Assembly (NCBI GenBank): GCA_030544215.1
Contig: JARZZO010000006.1
Coordinates: 47,468,501-47,532,500, forward strand
Reading direction: 5' to 3'
DNA: 64,000 nucleotides
Origin: Zantedeschia hybrid cultivar
Taxonomy: Eukaryota > Streptophyta > Magnoliopsida > Alismatales > Araceae
A program made the translations under genes and the position numbers. Positions 61,466 through 64,000 of the stretch are shown one piece after another; position 1 is the first letter of the stretch; each line of letters begins with the position of its first letter. Below the pieces are notes generated by a model, which saw only the letters and a program-made list of their open reading frames with translations, ran no database searches and was not told where the DNA came from.

Positions 61466-62899
61466 ATGATCGACTTCAATCCCATTAGGTCACCATTGGA
61501 AACAGACCCAATCTCAGTAGGGGTAACGCTCAGGAATCGCATCATTCCCCCGAGCCAGCCTCTAGATTCTCAAGATAACTCATTCCCCGCCAAAGAGAAC
61601 GCCCAGTCTGAGTATGACATACTCCAGCATCTAGAGAAGACCCCCGCTAAGATCTCCATCCTTGAGCTTATCCGCAGGTCTCCCACACACAGGGAGACGT
61701 TGTTCAATTTCTTACAACAAATCACGGTTAATGAAGATCTTCCTAGTGGCGGGGTCACTAATGCTATACTCTCAGTTACTCAGACTCCCATGATCTCTTT
61801 CCCCGAAAAGGATCTAGCTCCCCCTGAGTGCCGATCCCTCCCTCTGTGCTTAACCGCCGTCCTTAATGGTCATTCAGTAGATTCCATTCTATTGGATACC
61901 GGTGCCTCCATCAATGTCTGTCACCTTAAGACTCTCAAAAGGATAGGGATAGACCCAGGGAAGGTTGAGTCAACCTCTATGATGGTCTCAGCTTATGACA
62001 ATTCCCAGAGACCAGCAGATGGGAAGATCTTCCTCCAATTAGAAATCGGCCCGGTATCCATGATCTCGGAGTTCTACATTCTGGACGTTAAGCCAATATA
62101 CAATGCCATTCTAGGGAGACCATGGATGGATCAAACCTTGGGAGTCCCATCCACCAATCATCAGTGCTATAAGTTCCCGTATAACGGGAAGATTGTGAAG
62201 GTCAAAAGCACTCCCTACATCGAGTCATTGGACTCGGTGACAGTAGAGCAAATTCCGTCCATGATAACTTCCAGGAAAGGCAAAGAGCATGTCCTTTCAT
62301 CAGTGAATTCCCACCTGAGGCCTAGGTCGGGTATAGGTTGGCAGCTCATGAGTAAAATGGGATATAGCTCAGGCTCTGGGTTAGGGAAAGAAGAACAAGG
62401 AATCCGTGACCCCATCTCAGAGAGCCCTGCCACTGGGGGATGTGGCCTGGGATATAAGTTTGCTGAACCACCAAAAGAAACAAAGGGATGGTCCCTCATG
62501 AATCATTTTGTAAGAAAGAGGCAGGAATTACCCAGAATAGAGGAAGAGGTGCGAGAGTGTTATGAAGATGATCAAGAGGAGGACTTTGGCATATCCTCCT
62601 TGTTCTGTGAATCAGCCAGACCGATGGTAGGGCTTTTCTTGGCCAGGGGTGAACCAGCCCCAGCTACTTTCATTCCTTTCTTGTTCCACCCACCTACAGT
62701 TCCGATGCTCTCAGCTCCGACCAACGCCATTTCTTCGGAGTGTTCCATGCTACAGGCGTTCGGTCACGAAAAAAAAAGTCCAATTCCCATCCCGCAAAAG
62801 GGGAAATCACTTTCGAGGAGCCTGTGTGGTGGGGGAGCCCTGCCGTCATGGAATCTTTGTCCCAAGGGTCTACTCTTGTCCCATCCAGGACAGAATTGA
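61466..62899 (+). pseudogene. Gypsy protease and G-patch part of pol (ends in a frameshift)
   Basis: A 477-codon frame. Residues 135-155 hold the aspartic protease core SILLDTGASINVCHLKTLKR, followed by MMVSAYDNSQRPADGKIFLQ and YNAILGRPWMDQTLGVPSTN, the usual retropepsin tail. At residues about 285-335 is a G-patch: SGIGWQLMSKMGYSSGSGLG, then KEEQGI..GCGLGYKF. The frame leaves the expected product at an A run in CACGAAAAAAAAAGTCC (62764-62780), continuing in the frame of 62740-63279. The protease catalytic D-T-G is intact. Confidence 0.88.
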
Positions 62900-63275
62900 C
62901 CCGTTCTCCGAGCCGTGTACATAGCAGTTTAGGAATTAGGTTAGCTTCCTCCAGGTCTAGAAATTGTAGGACTAGGCAAGTTCCTTCTTTCTTAGTTCAG
63001 GAATTAGCAAATAGGTGCAAGGGTCTGGAAAAGTTGGATAAGTTTCTTCAGAATGGGGTCATCCCCGAACCATTGGAGATAGTGAAGGACGAATCTTGCA
63101 GTGATGATTTAGGTGTGTTTGAGCTTAGTGAAGAGGAAGAGGTAGATGACTTGGTCGAACCACTTGTGAGTGGGGCAAGACGGTTCGATGAACCTTCATC
63201 AACTATCGACGAACCCACTAAAGAAGTCAACCTCGGAACAAAGGAGGATCCGAAGATAGTGCTAATTAGTGCCGC
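62780..63275 (+). pseudogene. Gypsy pol linker after the frameshift
   Basis: The pol text resumes in a different frame (HPAKGEITFEEPVWWGSPAV, then LANRCKGLEKLDKFLQNGVI, and acidic DDLGVFELSEEEEVDDLVEP), the hydrophilic segment between protease and RT in this clade. It ends at TGA (63277-63279); the RT frame starts just before, at about 63276 (LSPEEEGSIIAVLQEHRDGF), one base out of phase. Confidence 0.75.
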
Positions 63276-63999
63276 TTGAGTCCAGAAGAAGAAGGGTCCA
63301 TAATAGCCGTACTCCAAGAGCACCGTGATGGGTTTGCTTGGTCGTACGAGGACATGCCTGGATTAAACACAGAACTGGTGGAACATCGGCTAATCCGCAA
63401 ACCCGATGCCAAACCCGTAAAACAAAAGTTGAGACGGCTACAACCGGAATTAGCACTTAAAGTAAAAGAAGAGGTCGACAAACTACACAAGGTCAAATTC
63501 ATCCGGGTAGTACTCTACCCTAAGTGGGTAGCTAATATCGTCCCTGTGGCAAAAAAGGACGGAAAGGTTAGAGTTTGCATAGACTTTCGCAACCTCAATC
63601 AAGCTTGCCCAAAGGATGATTTCCCATTACCTCATATAGACTTACTGGTTGATAACACGGCCGGATTTGAGATGCTATCCTTCATGGATGGTTTTTCGGG
63701 GTATAACCAGATCAGACTAGCTGAGGAAGATCAGGAGAAAACATCCTTCATAACCCCATGGGGAACTTATTGCTACATGGTCATGCCATTTGGGCTTAAG
63801 AATGCTGGAGCCACCTACCAAAGGGCTATGATGACAATCTTTCATGACATGATTCACATTGATATAGAGGTTTATGTGGATGATATCTTAGTGAAATCCA
63901 GAACCAGGAAGCAGCATGCTCAAATCCTTAGGAGTGTAATGCAGAGATCAAAGGAGCACCAACTGAAGATGAACCCAAAGAAGTGCGTATTTGGTGTTT
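63276..63999 (+). pseudogene. Gypsy reverse transcriptase, truncated by window end
   Basis: Open to the window edge (about 241 codons). It starts LSPEEEGSIIAVLQEHRDGF, then PVKQKLRRLQPELALKVKEE, ANIVPVAKKDGKVRVCIDFR, NLNQACPKDDFPLPHIDLLV, FMDGFSGYNQIRLAEEDQEK, TYCYMVMPFGLKNAGATYQR and YVDDILVKSRTRKQHA, with the catalytic YVDD intact. RNase H and integrase are beyond the edge. Marked broken because it is out of phase with the upstream pol; it could be intact if the shift is a sequencing error. Confidence 0.9.
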
Positions 64000-64000
64000 C

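Larger units (their letters stand above)
57214..64000 (+). mobile_element. Gypsy retrotransposon, 5' part (continues past the window)
   Basis: Begins TGTAGACACCGATTTTGG, a common start of plant Gypsy LTRs, with a TATTTAAA TATA box at 57948-57955. Gag, protease, G-patch and RT follow in order on the plus strand. I cannot fix the 5' LTR end or the primer site, so the 57214-59596 leader contains both. The RT is cut by the window end. A few frameshifts make the copy inactive as it stands. Confidence 0.85.

Overview
This is plant nuclear DNA. The only recognisable host gene is a plant-specific ARABIDILLO-type F-box/armadillo protein, split by canonical GT..AG introns. Almost everything else is angiosperm transposable elements (Copia, Gypsy, L1, Au-like SINE, hAT). 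Very long TE-filled introns suggest a TE-rich flowering plant, perhaps a magnoliid or early-diverging eudicot; this placement is inference.

Host gene (minus strand, right to left): TATA box near 47500, 5'UTR exon with a GA-rich run, a 5'UTR intron (46851-47219), coding exon 1 (45308-46843, F-box plus LRR-like region), exons 2-4 (45045-45203, 44890-44970, 44654-44785), a 28.7 kb intron 4, then exons 5-7 (15843-15970, 15333-15420, 12601-12695). All joins keep frame and give about 739 codons. The last armadillo repeats and C terminus are not found down to base 1, so the gene appears to run off the left edge and the L1, hAT and Gypsy elements at 1-11281 probably sit in its next intron.

Intron 4 is a nest. 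A Copia element (16106-26797, 5-bp TSD GACAT) carries a 659-bp MITE exactly at its 5'LTR/PBS border, an autonomous-type hAT relic (18329-23098) in gag, and a 143-bp MITE in integrase; that hAT carries a 154-bp MITE in its transposase frame. To the right follow foldback repeats (26880-28740), a terminal-inverted-repeat element with gene-like filling (28791-29610), two AGGCGA-arm MITE copies, an L1 (LINE C) interrupted by another L1 (LINE B) and by a MITE, and a coding-less element with 1.4-kb LTRs (39039-43690). Left of exon 7 are a third L1 (LINE A, with an Au-like SINE inside), a hAT relic with 153-bp tandem repeats, and the 3' end of a Gypsy-like element with an unrecognised ORF.

Right of the host promoter (47.5-57.2 kb) are repeat-rich intergenic DNA, an inverted internally deleted Copia (about 51665-57210, with a 680-bp MITE in its LTR), and the 5' part of a Gypsy element (57214 to the end) with gag, aspartic protease plus a G-patch motif, and reverse transcriptase cut by the window edge.

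The most notable theme is a set of at least five hAT-type families (8-bp TSDs) whose terminal arms are built from family-specific, GC-rich, degenerate palindromic words (GGTACCGG, GATCCGACTCG, GATCGGCCGATTC, AGGCGATCGCCT, GAGCTCGAGCCG). Two of these families pair with transposase-bearing relics in the same window.
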